From Longibacter salinarum (lineage in GTDB: Bacteria > Bacteroidota > Rhodothermia > Rhodothermales > Salinibacteraceae), in assembly GCF_002554795.1 (NCBI RefSeq), contig NZ_PDEQ01000005.1, forward strand, positions 1 through 64,000: a DNA stretch of 64,000 nucleotides, written 5' to 3'. Below are positions 36,187 to 49,062 of the stretch, one piece after another. The position numbers were made by a program, and so were the translations under genes. Under the pieces are notes generated by a model. The model worked only from the letters and a program-made list of their open reading frames with translations, searched no databases and was not told the origin of the DNA. Position 1 is the stretch's first letter, and every line of letters begins with the position of its first letter.

Positions 36187-38598
36187 ATGCTTCGCTCGTA
36201 CCTCAATCTCGCTATTCGTACGCTCCGCCGCCGCGTTGGCTATACGCTCGTCAACGTCGTCGGTCTGACGATCGGACTCGGGTGCTGTGCTGTGATCGCC
36301 GTCTTTCTCCAGTACGAGCTGAGCTTTGACACGCACCACGACGATGCAAACAGCATCTATCGGATCTACACGCAGTTCGAGGACAACGCGTTTTCCGATA
36401 TTCAATTTCCGAGCTTTAACCAGTCAACGGCCGAAGATCAGATGGTCGTTCCCCGCCGCATCGCACGTGAGGTGCCCGGGGTGGATGACGTGGCGCAGTT
36501 CGTGATCCTCCCCACCCCTCTGTTTGTCGAAAATCCGAAGGGGCAACGATTCGAGTCGGATCGGCAACTGATCACAAATACGGGAGCGGCATTCGGCCGG
36601 ATGTTTACGTTCTCTCGGATCGCGGGAGCCTCTGTCGAAAAGGCTCTCTCAGAACCCAGGTCGATCGTTCTAACCGAGCGGACGGCCACGAAATACTTTG
36701 GGGACGCAAACCCGATCGGTCAGACACTAAGCGTCGGTTCGTCGACGACGGCAACGGTGCGATCGGTGGTCGAGGATCCGCCGATGAATACGCGAATCCG
36801 CTTCGACCTCGCACTGTCTGTGACACGCATTCCACGGTGGGCTGCCTTCCGGTACGTAAAGCTGAAGCCGAGCGTCAGACCCGAGACCGTTCAACCCAAA
36901 ATCGCGACCATCCTGAACGAGTCGTCAGCGTCGTTGAGGGAACGCAAGGCGGATGGCACGCTCATCGGCCACTTCCTCCAGCCGCTCACGAGCATTCATC
37001 TGGCCGATCGCATGCTGTATGACCGGACGCCCCACCGCAACCCGGCCTACCTCTGGGCTTTCGGTGCTATCGGACTGCTCGTCCTCGCGATCACCATCAT
37101 CAACTACGCAAACCTCGCCCTTGCTATTTATGCCGGTAGAAATGCGGAAATCGGCATCCGAAAAGCGCTCGGGGGTCACCGGACGCAGCTTGCCCGCCAG
37201 TTTCTCGTGGAGTCGTCCGTCCTCGCGCTGGCCTGTGTGCCTCTCGCCGTCGGCCTCTGCGCGGCCATTATTCCCGGTTTCAACGCACTGATGGACACCG
37301 GCATCTCGCTCTGGTCGGTATTCGACCCGATTGTCCTGGCTTCATTGACTGTCCTCGCGCTAGCAGCAGGTCTTGGAGCCGCTAGCTACCCCGCGTTCGT
37401 GCTGGCCAAAAAGCAAACGGTGAACCTCTTCGACCACGGTTTTTCAACCGGTACGCGGAAAACGTGGTCGCTGAGACATGGGCTGATCGCACTTCAGTTC
37501 ATTGTGCTTATCGGGCTCGGCGGGCTGAGCTGGATCGTGTACAACCAACTCGACTTCATGCAGAACAGCGACCTCGGGTATCCGGTCGACACCATCGTGC
37601 AGCTCACCTCTGTGCAAGCGGACAGCACGCAGTACCAGCAGTTGAAGCGCAGGATGAACGAATCACCACATATCCTCGCCGTGGGAATCGGGGCACGCCC
37701 ACGGCAACGCCTCAACCGGGGCCCGTGTGGCGTGACCGGACTTGAAACGGACTACAGCGGCTGCGACTACGAGCGCGTCGATCCGGACTGGTTCGAGGTC
37801 GTGGGGATCGACAATGCGGCGGTCGAACGCATTCGGGAGGCCGGACCCAGCGCGCCGGAACAGGTCGTCGTCAATCAAGCCTTCGCCGAGATGGTATCGG
37901 CCGAGATCGAATCTCCCGTGGGTCGCGGCATGATCAACGTACCCGACCGCCCGCCTGAAACCCCACCTCCCATCGTGGGCGTGATCCCGAACCTGCACAC
38001 CAATTCGATGCGGCACGAGATCTCTCCGACGCATTATCACGTCGTAGCCGCGCCTCCGTATGCATACCAGCCCGTAATGCGCATCGCTTCGGGACGAACT
38101 CGGGAAGCGATGGCTCATGCGGAAGCGGTGCTGTCCGACATGTTTCCGAATACGCCGCTCGAAATCTCGTTTTTCGACGACACCGTAGCCGAACTCTACG
38201 AGCAAGAACGCCGATTCGGCACCCTGGTGACGATTCTTTCGATGCTGGCGATCGTGCTCGCGTCGATCGGCCTGGCCGGTCTTGTCGCGTACCTGACACG
38301 GATGCGGATGCGAGAGATCGGCATTCGGAAGGCGCTCGGGGGATCGGTCGCGAGCATCCTCGTGCTACTCAACCGGGAGTACGTACAACTCGTAGCAGCA
38401 GGTTTTGTCGTCGGAGCCCCGCTGGCCTGGTGGGCGGGACAGATGTGGCTGGACCAGTTTGCCTACCAAACGAGCATCTCTCCCTGGATCTTCGTCGCGA
38501 CCGGCGTGGGGGCCATCATGGTGGCTATCGCCGCTGTAAGCACGCAGGCCTATCGTGCCGCGCGCGTCGACCCCGCCCACGTGCTTCGGTCAGAATGA
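36187..38598 (+). CDS. ABC transporter permease of the MacB/FtsX type
   Basis: 803 residues from the ATG at 36187 (MLRSYLNLAIRTLRRRVGYT, the usual start of this family); an upstream 18-codon extension is rejected. The layout is a membrane span, a large MacB-type periplasmic domain (about 45-270), an FtsX membrane unit (NAEIGIRKALGG), a second periplasmic domain and a second FtsX unit (MREIGIRKALGGSVASI). Such double-FtsX permeases in Bacteroidota export lipoproteins, peptides or antimicrobials with an ATPase encoded elsewhere. No ATPase gene is adjacent. Confidence 0.9.
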   Translation: MLRSYLNLAIRTLRRRVGYTLVNVVGLTIGLGCCAVIAVFLQYELSFDTHHDDANSIYRIYTQFEDNAFSDIQFPSFNQSTAEDQMVVPRRIAREVPGVDDVAQFVILPTPLFVENPKGQRFESDRQLITNTGAAFGRMFTFSRIAGASVEKALSEPRSIVLTERTATKYFGDANPIGQTLSVGSSTTATVRSVVEDPPMNTRIRFDLALSVTRIPRWAAFRYVKLKPSVRPETVQPKIATILNESSASLRERKADGTLIGHFLQPLTSIHLADRMLYDRTPHRNPAYLWAFGAIGLLVLAITIINYANLALAIYAGRNAEIGIRKALGGHRTQLARQFLVESSVLALACVPLAVGLCAAIIPGFNALMDTGISLWSVFDPIVLASLTVLALAAGLGAASYPAFVLAKKQTVNLFDHGFSTGTRKTWSLRHGLIALQFIVLIGLGGLSWIVYNQLDFMQNSDLGYPVDTIVQLTSVQADSTQYQQLKRRMNESPHILAVGIGARPRQRLNRGPCGVTGLETDYSGCDYERVDPDWFEVVGIDNAAVERIREAGPSAPEQVVVNQAFAEMVSAEIESPVGRGMINVPDRPPETPPPIVGVIPNLHTNSMRHEISPTHYHVVAAPPYAYQPVMRIASGRTREAMAHAEAVLSDMFPNTPLEISFFDDTVAELYEQERRFGTLVTILSMLAIVLASIGLAGLVAYLTRMRMREIGIRKALGGSVASILVLLNREYVQLVAAGFVVGAPLAWWAGQMWLDQFAYQTSISPWIFVATGVGAIMVAIAAVSTQAYRAARVDPAHVLRSE

Positions 38599-38640
38599 AG
38601 CGTCCATAACGACTCTTTCCACCTCCACGTCCCCAGTGTC

Positions 38641-39456
38641 ATGCCTCAATCCACCGCAGCCTTGACTCTCGCGGTTGTTCGCAAGACGTTCCGGTGCGCT
38701 ATTCTCAACTTGATCGTTTTGTTCACACTCTCCCTCTCACAACCAGCAACCGGACAGCCATTTCCCGATCCAAACGCCCCTTCGTACGCTCGCGGGGAAG
38801 CGATCGTCATGACCGCGTCGCCCCGGTTTGCTGACGACGATCTCGGGAATGGGTATCGAGTCGACCTGCTCGGGGTCAAAGGAACACGTTTAGCACCTGC
38901 ACGCACCGAGTCTGAACGCATTTCGCGGACGGGGGAATGGCTGCGCCGATCGGAGAACGAAGTTACCCTGAACGTCCAGTCGACGGCTGTCGGAATGGTG
39001 GATGTCACGCTCCCGGCCGATTCGCCGCGTCGGGTTATGAACGTGATGTTGTATCGTCTCAAACGCGCATCTCGGCTCATCGACACCGGCGTCGACAGGA
39101 TCGAGGCGACGCCCGAGGCCAGCCTTTTGCTGACGAAAATATACCACGGGCACGCATTCAACCTGGCTATTGTCGGCACGGAAGAAACCTTCACGCCAGA
39201 AGCTGTCGCGGCCGTGCGCCGATGCTACGAGGAAGACCGCCCCCTCGAGCCGGTGCTTAAGCGATACGAACTGAAGGTCTCCGCCTCCTCCCGAGGTCTG
39301 GTGACGCGCGTGCCGTGGACCGCTGTCCCCGACCGCATTCCAGTCAGCTGGTCAGACGTAAAGGCACTCTATCCGATGGACGAGCCCGAGGCAGTATTTG
39401 CCGAGTACACGTTCCTCAGAGACGTAACCCCCGATCCTGTGCAATGGACGCAGTAG
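38641..39456 (+). CDS. Secreted protein of unknown function
   Basis: 271 residues with an N-terminal signal peptide (AILNLIVLFTLSLSQPATGQ). The mature part has no motif I recognise: it is mixed charged/polar with a beta-rich middle (EVTLNVQSTAVGMVDVTLP) and one Cys. It begins 42 nt after the ABC-permease stop on the same strand and is followed by two more secreted proteins, suggesting one operon. Possible roles include a periplasmic partner of the permease, but nothing in the sequence shows this. Confidence 0.72.
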   Translation: MPQSTAALTLAVVRKTFRCAILNLIVLFTLSLSQPATGQPFPDPNAPSYARGEAIVMTASPRFADDDLGNGYRVDLLGVKGTRLAPARTESERISRTGEWLRRSENEVTLNVQSTAVGMVDVTLPADSPRRVMNVMLYRLKRASRLIDTGVDRIEATPEASLLLTKIYHGHAFNLAIVGTEETFTPEAVAAVRRCYEEDRPLEPVLKRYELKVSASSRGLVTRVPWTAVPDRIPVSWSDVKALYPMDEPEAVFAEYTFLRDVTPDPVQWTQ

Positions 39457-39527
39457 TCGGTCCTCGCATGCGCGAATGTCCCTCATTCATCCTCACCTAC
39501 ATATTTTCCTCAAGTCGCGCCGAAATC

Positions 39528-40574
39528 ATGACGCTTATCCGCACGCTCAGCCTGTTTCTTGCCCTGTCTCTTCTCCCGCTCGCGCAGGTATGGGCGCAGT
39601 CGCACAGCGACGTAACCGTCAGCGAAGAGGAAATTGAGGAGCGGGTCCGGTCGGCGCCGCGAGGCAACGCCGCCAACAACATCGCCCACTTCTCACCGGA
39701 CGGCTCCCGGATTACGACAATGACTCCGGGCGGCACCTTCGCCATCCGGGATCTGGAGACAAAAGACATCCTTCAGTCATTTCCGGGACAGTCACGCTAC
39801 ACGTACGAGGCCACGTGGTCCCCCGACGGATCCATGCTCGCGAGTTCCTCGGTCGACGGAACGGTGCACCTCTGGGACGTCGATTCAGGCCAGCGCGTCG
39901 CGGTTCTGGATCAGTTTTCGAATGGGTCGCCCACGATGGGCGGTGGCATCACGGAGGCGCGATTCTCACCAGACGGACGGTACCTCGCCGTCTTGCAACG
40001 CTACACGCCGGGCCGAGTCGCCGTCTGGGACATGCAAGAAGAAGCAGAAGTGATGCGTGTTGAGCGCTCAGGAAAAGTGTACGGAATGGCCTGGGGCGAG
40101 GAGGGGCAGCAGATTTATACGGCGGAGGAAGACGGAGCAATGTATTCGTGGTCGTTTCCCGCGGGCAAAGAGGTCGACCGATGGAAAGTGCAGGATGACT
40201 ACCTTTTCGACATTGATGTCGCGGGGTCGCGGATCGTGGTTGGAGGTCGGAGCGGTGTGCTACACGTTCTCAACATCGACGACGGACGCATCATCCAGCG
40301 TCTTCGTCAGGGATCATTCGTGAACCGCGCGGCCATCGTCCCAAATTCCCCATTCGTGGCGGGCGTGAGCTCCGACGGTATGCTCAAGGTATGGAATAGC
40401 GATACCGGTGCCCTCCACTTTCAGCGCTTCGCCCACAACGCGAACGCATACTCGGTCACCGTGTCGCCCGACCATAGAACGCTCGCCACCGTCGGGCAGG
40501 ATCGCTACGTTCGGCTCTGGGATGTGGAAACGGGCGCCCTTCTCGGCACAATTGGAGGCACGGAGACGAGGTAG
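39528..40574 (+). CDS. Secreted WD40-repeat beta-propeller protein
   Basis: 348 residues from the ATG at 39528, which starts a signal peptide (MTLIRTLSLFLALSLLPLA, cleaved after VWAQ). WD40-type blades are evident: HFSPDGSRITTM, WSPDGSMLASSSVDGTVHLW, FSPDGRYLAVLQR, LKVWNSDTGAL and VRLWDVETGAL. About six to seven blades are likely. Function is unknown; such propellers bind proteins. It lies between two other secreted proteins, and the short intergenic distances suggest joint transcription. Confidence 0.85.
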   Translation: MTLIRTLSLFLALSLLPLAQVWAQSHSDVTVSEEEIEERVRSAPRGNAANNIAHFSPDGSRITTMTPGGTFAIRDLETKDILQSFPGQSRYTYEATWSPDGSMLASSSVDGTVHLWDVDSGQRVAVLDQFSNGSPTMGGGITEARFSPDGRYLAVLQRYTPGRVAVWDMQEEAEVMRVERSGKVYGMAWGEEGQQIYTAEEDGAMYSWSFPAGKEVDRWKVQDDYLFDIDVAGSRIVVGGRSGVLHVLNIDDGRIIQRLRQGSFVNRAAIVPNSPFVAGVSSDGMLKVWNSDTGALHFQRFAHNANAYSVTVSPDHRTLATVGQDRYVRLWDVETGALLGTIGGTETR

Positions 40575-40630
40575 ACCATGAATCGGCGAAGCTAAGCTGT
40601 TTGGTGCATTTCTGACAACAAGATCGCCCT

Positions 40631-41533
40631 ATGTCCCACCCTCTCCGCTCGACATCGATTCTGCTACTGATCGCATCGGTCGCGCTTTTCGGCCTAACGA
40701 CGGAAGCGGTGTGCGCTCAGAACATTCAGGATCTACTCGACACCACTGCCGACCGTAAAGGGGTTATCTTCGCTCCAGGCGTAATATCATCGCCGGATAG
40801 CAGCGAAAGCTCACCGTCAATCACTGCCGACGGCAGCACGCTGGTGTTTACGCGCTACGCAAACTACGGGCAGCAAGTCCCCTACATCGCCACGCGAATC
40901 GGTCACTCGGAGCATGACGACGCATGGGATGTCCAGCGCGCTCCATTCGCTGAATTCGTTTACAACCTGGCCATCTCCCCGGACGGCCAGACCATACTCT
41001 ACCGGCCACCGCGTAGGGGCAACTCGGCATCGAAGCCTACGAGTCGCGTATTCCGCGTTCAAAAACAACCCGGGGGCAAGTGGAGCGATGCCGAAGAGAT
41101 CGAGGAACTCAGAAAGACGCGCGCAGGGTACTTCGACCTCCAAGAGGACGGCACCCTGTACCTGTACGCACGACCCGGAGAGTCAGACGCTGACCCGAAC
41201 AAACCGCGCGGCGTGTACCGGACCCATCTGAATGTCGACGGGTCGACCGAGCCTCTAACGTTCGTCGGCCTCCACGTCAGTCCGTCCGGATCGAATACAT
41301 TCGACCCCGACGTATTCCGCAATGGGCGGCAGATGATCGTCACGCGAGCCGGAATCTCGGCGGAAGAAGAAGAGACGTTGGGCCGAAAAGGGTTTTACCT
41401 GCACCGGCGCAGCAGCGACGGGTGGACGAAAGGCCAGCGGCTGAAGCTTCCGTACGGCTGGGGTGCAACCATCCTACCAGACAGCCGGATGCTGTATGTG
41501 CATGACGGCGACCTGTACGTGGTATCACTGTAG
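40631..41533 (+). CDS. Secreted PD40-type (TolB-like) beta-propeller protein
   Basis: 300 residues with a signal peptide (MSHPLRSTSILLLIASVALFG, cleaved after VCAQN). Repeated SPSITADGSTLVFTRY and ISPDGQTILYR segments identify WD40-like PD40 repeats as in TolB and OmpA-associated propellers. There is no catalytic motif. The stop codon overlaps a 7-bp hairpin (41532-41552) that has no T run. Function is unknown; a binding role outside the cytoplasm is the likely reading. Confidence 0.83.
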   Translation: MSHPLRSTSILLLIASVALFGLTTEAVCAQNIQDLLDTTADRKGVIFAPGVISSPDSSESSPSITADGSTLVFTRYANYGQQVPYIATRIGHSEHDDAWDVQRAPFAEFVYNLAISPDGQTILYRPPRRGNSASKPTSRVFRVQKQPGGKWSDAEEIEELRKTRAGYFDLQEDGTLYLYARPGESDADPNKPRGVYRTHLNVDGSTEPLTFVGLHVSPSGSNTFDPDVFRNGRQMIVTRAGISAEEEETLGRKGFYLHRRSSDGWTKGQRLKLPYGWGATILPDSRMLYVHDGDLYVVSL

Positions 41534-41864
41534 CCTCCGGGCGTCGGAGGCTGTGCGCAGCGCCTCGCCCCTACATTTGTCGCATCTGCCATTTCTGCTA
41601 AAGGAACCGGGAATCGTTGCGGGTCGACGGCGCATTTGGCCGGGCTTACCGAACGGCAAAATGAGTCCACGCTCACTTTATAAACGAGAGACAACCCGCT
41701 GCCTTCATCAGAGCCCCGGGACGTTTCGCTCAGGCCAAAGCGATTTATCATGGCCCATCGCGTGAAGTAGAAACCGTTCACAAAAGCTTGAAAAAAGATC
41801 ACGAAGCTGCTACATTGGTTCATGATACCTTCACCGTATCGCGAACCGGACCCCCGAGACCGCT
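41534..41864. other. Gene-free stretch (331 nt)
   Basis: It follows the PD40 propeller gene. A small hairpin overlaps that stop codon, and no other feature is clear. The promoter for the 41865 gene should lie in its second half. Confidence 0.35.
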
Positions 41865-42353
41865 ATGTGCCCCCTTACTCGCCGCACCTCTTTCCTCTGT
41901 CTCGCACTCCTCCTTTGGACTGCCGGTAGCGCCTTCGCCCAGCTTCCTTCCAATGAGCTTGAAGGCACCTGGCGCATGGTGTCCCAGGAACGGGTGTATC
42001 CCGACTCCACGGTCGACACGCGTGAGGAATGGGGGGCGAATTACAAAATTCTCAACTCGACACACTTCGCCTGGGGACGGGAGACGAAGAACGGAGAGGA
42101 AGTTCTCGCCGGTGGGGGGCGCTATGAGTACCACCCCGAGCGCAACATCTACGTAGAGCATATCGAGTACCACTCGTCCCCCGGCTTTCAGGACGTGACG
42201 CTTCGTTTCGAGGCTAAGGTCAAGGGGGATCGATGGATTCATGTCGGAGACCTCGGCTCCTACAAGTTGCGCGAAGTCTGGGAACGCGTCGACCCGCAAG
42301 AAGCCGAACAGGAGACGGTTGCAAACTCTCCCGTCGGAAATGACGATCGGTAA
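41865..42353 (+). CDS. Secreted lipocalin-like protein of unknown function
   Basis: 162 residues with a signal peptide (TSFLCLALLLWTAGSAFAQ). The mature chain begins NELEGTWRMVSQERVYP, a Gly-Thr-Trp start seen in lipocalin/calycin-type DUF proteins, and continues with antiparallel strand patterns (YKILNSTHFAWGRE and GRYEYHPERNIYVEHIEY). The protein is likely a small beta-barrel or sandwich that binds a hydrophobic ligand, by fold analogy only. It stands between the propeller gene and metH. Confidence 0.72.
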   Translation: MCPLTRRTSFLCLALLLWTAGSAFAQLPSNELEGTWRMVSQERVYPDSTVDTREEWGANYKILNSTHFAWGRETKNGEEVLAGGGRYEYHPERNIYVEHIEYHSSPGFQDVTLRFEAKVKGDRWIHVGDLGSYKLREVWERVDPQEAEQETVANSPVGNDDR

Positions 42354-42454
42354 TCTACGCCCTCGACGTGAGGCTCCCGGCGTACGATTCACAAAATCGA
42401 TCTGCCCGACAACATACGCTCTTTCGTTACACAATCCCATTTTGACCCCCGACC

Positions 42455-42483
42455 CTGGTGGCGCTTATCGGCGCCACCAGTTT
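42455..42483 (+). terminator. Hairpin with short T run upstream of metH
   Basis: A perfect 10-bp stem (42455-42464 with 42471-42480) with a 6-nt loop is followed only by TTTG. It lies about 100 nt after the upstream gene and 110 nt before metH, so it may end the previous transcript or act as an attenuator. No SAM or cobalamin riboswitch pattern could be recognised around it. Confidence 0.5.
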
Positions 42484-42593
42484 GCTATTGTGCCGTTCTT
42501 TCCCAAACGACCGCATTTTACGGGCAACGTTTTGCCATGGGCAAGCGTTAGCGATGCTTACCCGACGTTCGTCCCCCTCGACTCTTGTCTGGA

Positions 42594-46397
<3,804 letters not shown>

Positions 46398-46461
46398 AGG
46401 TATGGAGGTGTGAAAGTGCGGACGTGAGGAAGTGTGAGGGTATGTGGGCGTGAGGGTGAGA
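46398..46461. repeat. 8-nt degenerate tandem repeat after metH
   Basis: Directly after the metH stop the + strand reads in 8-nt phase: AGGTATGG, AGGTGTGA, AAGTGCGG, ACGTGAGG, AAGTGTGA, GGGTATGT, GGGCGTGA. The unit type is the same as at 7904-7966 (opposite strand) and 49766-49912. Confidence 0.8.
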
Positions 46462-46605
46462 TTTAAGATCTGAGTTCGCTACGCTCTCTCTCGCAATCCT
46501 GCTGAATGCTCGCCTGCTCAAGGCGATTCGTCCAGAAACAGAACTGTCTTTCAACATTCGATCACTCTGGCGCTACGTCCACCTGAGCCGACGCTACCTC
46601 TTGAT

Positions 46606-47193
46606 ATGTATGAAGGATTCCGAGCCGTGCTTAGCGACCTCCTTCCGTCGCTAACAGCCGCGGACTGGACACAAGTCAAACGTCTCGTATCCCCTCGCAA
46701 GCTGTCGGTTGGAGAGTCGCTCGTGCGCGAAGGACACGCAGGCCACCGAGTCGCTTACATCTACCGTGGAGCCGTTGTCTACTACACGCTACGAGATGGA
46801 GAGCGCAATGTCCTCGGCTTCGACTTCGAGGATAGCTTCGCAGGAGATTTCCGCAGTTTCTTTGATGAAGTCCCGGCGACGAAAACGGTGACAGCGTTAG
46901 AAAACTGTGAGGTTCTGGTGCTTACCCGTGCACACTTTGATGAACTAGCCGAAGCCAACCGAGACTTCCGTTCCGTTCGGTCGAGAATGGCAGAAGAACT
47001 TTTTAGAGGCGCCGAGACGCGCGCGGTCGAGATGCAGTCTTTCTCGGCAGAAGAACGGTATCGCCGCTTGCTGGACCGTAGCCCGCATTTGCTTCAACGC
47101 GTCCCACTATATTTGCTGGCGTCGTACATCGGGGTCACCCCAGAGGCACTGAGCCGCATTCGACAGCGACTCAGTGCCAGTGATGACCAGTGA
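46606..47193 (+). CDS. Crp/Fnr-family transcriptional regulator
   Basis: 195 residues. A cyclic-nucleotide-type beta-roll (about 10-115, with VGESLVREGHAGHRVAYIYRG) and a long dimerisation helix (about 115-140) precede the winged helix-turn-helix, which ends with VPLYLLASYIGVTPEALSRI. The recognition helix shows E180, S183 and R184, the E-xx-SR pattern that in E. coli FNR reads TTGAT half-sites. Only one Cys (101) is present, so no Fe-S cluster of the FNR type is expected; the signal is unknown. A TTGAT-like palindrome lies upstream of the convergent neighbour. Confidence 0.9.
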   Translation: MYEGFRAVLSDLLPSLTAADWTQVKRLVSPRKLSVGESLVREGHAGHRVAYIYRGAVVYYTLRDGERNVLGFDFEDSFAGDFRSFFDEVPATKTVTALENCEVLVLTRAHFDELAEANRDFRSVRSRMAEELFRGAETRAVEMQSFSAEERYRRLLDRSPHLLQRVPLYLLASYIGVTPEALSRIRQRLSASDDQ

Positions 47194-47203
47194 CTGCGTC
47201 GGA

Positions 47204-47830
47204 TCAAAATTTGTAAAGTAAAGATGCGTTGGGGAAGACGCCGAGGTCATGAGCAGCATGCGTCTTCTTCGCACCATCCGCACCGAAAAAGACACGCTCA
47301 TCATTTTCGAGTGTACTCGCTACATTGGGCCAGAACCGGAGCGTTAAGTCTAGGCCGAGATTCCGGTAGATTGGTTGATGATAGTTGAGCGCCGGACCGA
47401 TCGAGAACGTCGTGTAAGCAAACGCCTTGCCCTGGGGAGGTGTCACCTCATAACGGTGTGCCTTCAACTCGACCCGAAGGTCAAACCGCCACGGCAATCG
47501 GTAGCCGATTCCAAATCCGGTGGTCCAAGGACTGTACACGTCGAGATTCTGATCTCGCTCCGTACGGGTTCGGCCCACACGGTCGTAGCTCAACCATAGG
47601 CCGTGTGAGTATTCGAATACCCACCGACCGGTCGTATAGGCAATCGCGAGGTTGGCTCCGCGGAGAAGAACCGGTTGTGAGAGGCCTGCTTTCAGCGCGA
47701 AAGAGGCTTGGTTTCGTCCCGTATCTCGCTGGGATACGTCTTCTGTCGGGCGGCTCACCTGAGCATTTGCCGCCGAATAGAGGGACACACCCAGAAGGCA
47801 AAGACAGATGTAGAAGGGTATGCTTTTCAT
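47204..47830 (-). CDS. Outer-membrane beta-barrel-like protein
   Basis: 208 residues from the ATG at 47830, the start of a signal peptide (MKSIPFYICLCLLGVSLYS, cleaved after ANAQ). The mature part shows alternating hydrophobic/aromatic strands (GYRLPWRFDLRVELKAHRYEV, split by turns) and ends in LLYKF, a C-terminal Phe as in outer-membrane barrels. Function unknown. It is convergent with the Crp/Fnr gene, 10 nt apart, and has the FNR-type box 69 nt before its start codon, so it is the likely target of that regulator. Confidence 0.75.
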   Translation of the reverse strand: MKSIPFYICLCLLGVSLYSAANAQVSRPTEDVSQRDTGRNQASFALKAGLSQPVLLRGANLAIAYTTGRWVFEYSHGLWLSYDRVGRTRTERDQNLDVYSPWTTGFGIGYRLPWRFDLRVELKAHRYEVTPPQGKAFAYTTFSIGPALNYHQPIYRNLGLDLTLRFWPNVASTLENDERVFFGADGAKKTHAAHDLGVFPNASLLYKF

Positions 47831-47898
47831 TGGTGATGCACTGCTGTCGATGAGAAAAATTGTCATCAACAGTCTAGCGCACGACCTCCGTGATCGCA

Positions 47899-47912
47899 TT
47901 GATCTAGATCAA
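47899..47912. promoter_or_regulatory. FNR/Crp-type operator, perfect palindrome
   Basis: TTGATCTAGATCAA is an exact match to TTGAT-N4-ATCAA. The centre is about 75 nt upstream of the start codon of the outer-membrane protein gene, which is a usual place for activation or repression, and the gene for a matching regulator is convergent next to it. Confidence 0.65.
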
Positions 47913-48054
47913 GAAACGCGCGCCGCCCAAAGTAGGACGGGACGAATCTCCAGAACGAATCCGTGCTGCCAACGTCGCTACGTAACTCAATTTAGCGACC
48001 TACAGGATGTCGTCCACATGTTTACTGTATCGGTCACTCCATTCGCGTCACCTG

Positions 48055-48077
48055 GACATCCACCCGCCAAACAGATG
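48055..48077 (+). repeat. 23-bp dispersed repeat, copy 2
   Basis: Matches the reverse complement of 16238-16260 at 20 of 23 bases. Both copies encode DIHPPNR in the same frame with synonymous differences only. Confidence 0.5.
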
Positions 48078-48192
48078 TTTTGGCTCTGACGGTGTACGGT
48101 CTACGAATTCACACCGCCATGCAGAACGGGCCTTCCCTTACGACCTGAATACCGAACGCATTGTCACGTTTCCATGTCTGCCGAATGCAACG

Positions 48193-49062
48193 CTAGTCCG
48201 ATCGGACGTGCCGGAGCTTTTCGGGATTCAGAACGGCGAAGAGCCGGTCGATTTGACCGTTGTTGCTACGAAAGACCCAGACGCTCTGCAGGTCGTCTCC
48301 GTAATGGACGGCGAGCCCGGCCTCCCCGTTGACAGTCACATGCTCCAGACGCAAATCGGAAGGCGCTTTACCGACGAGGCCCATGAGAAATCGAGTGATT
48401 CGGTCTCGTCCGTAGATCGGGCGCAGGGCTGCGGTCACCTCGCCGCCGCCATCGGAATACGAGATTGCGTCTTCGGCCAGCAGCGTGCCCACACGCTCGG
48501 GGTCACCGTCCTCAATAGCCTCAACGAAGGCGTGAACCAGCGCCTCCTGTTCATCGCGTGATGTGCTGAATCGCCGATTACGGTCGCCTACGTGTTCGCG
48601 AGCCCGCTGGGCAATCTTTCGGCAATGCGCGGGCGAGCGGTTGACGATGCTCGCGACGGTCGTGTAGTCAATATCGAAGCCTTCGCGGAGGACGAAGACG
48701 GCGCGTTGCACCGGTGTCAGCGCCTCCAGCACAACGAGTAACGCCACAGACAGCGCCATGTCGGTCTCCACGGACGGTGGTACTGCTCCACGTTCTGCAA
48801 CAAGGGGAGCGGGCAGCCACGGACCGGCGTACTCCTCCCGCTGCTGTCTCGCCGATTTCAACTCATCGAGGCACAGGCGGGTAACCACCGTCGTGAGATA
48901 CGCCGGCGGATTCTCTACTGTCGCCGGGTCGACCTCATGCCAGCGAAGGTAGGCGTCCTGCACGACATCCTCTGCGGCCGCAACGGTGCCGAGCATTCGA
49001 TACGCCAGGCCAAACAGCCGGTCGCGCTGATCTTCGAACAGATCGGTCGTGTCAGGCTGCAT
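48193..49062 (-). CDS. ECF41-group RNA polymerase sigma factor with SnoaL-like C-terminus
   Basis: 289 residues from the ATG at 49062. Sigma region 2 (about 8-75, FGLAYRMLGTVAAAEDVVQD) and region 4 (about 108-160) are joined by the ECF41 linker motif WLPAPL (82-87). The fused SnoaL-like domain carries DGGG (204-207) and NPEKL (279-283), both hallmarks of the group. No anti-sigma gene is nearby, as expected, because the C-terminal domain controls activity. The start overlaps the partner gene by 11 nt, pointing to coupled translation. It directs transcription of the partner gene in known cases. Confidence 0.93.
   Translation of the reverse strand: MQPDTTDLFEDQRDRLFGLAYRMLGTVAAAEDVVQDAYLRWHEVDPATVENPPAYLTTVVTRLCLDELKSARQQREEYAGPWLPAPLVAERGAVPPSVETDMALSVALLVVLEALTPVQRAVFVLREGFDIDYTTVASIVNRSPAHCRKIAQRAREHVGDRNRRFSTSRDEQEALVHAFVEAIEDGDPERVGTLLAEDAISYSDGGGEVTAALRPIYGRDRITRFLMGLVGKAPSDLRLEHVTVNGEAGLAVHYGDDLQSVWVFRSNNGQIDRLFAVLNPEKLRHVRSD

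Larger units (their letters stand above)
47831..48192. other. Intergenic region with FNR-type box and a dispersed repeat
   Basis: 362 nt between the start of the outer-membrane protein gene and the 3' end of the sigma-factor gene. It holds the palindrome at 47899-47912 and the 23-bp repeat at 48055-48077, and no gene. Confidence 0.55.

Noticed and set aside
42354-42593. SAM or cobalamin riboswitch upstream of metH
   Set aside because: Only one perfect hairpin with a weak T run is seen; the multi-stem conserved cores of these riboswitches are not recognisable.
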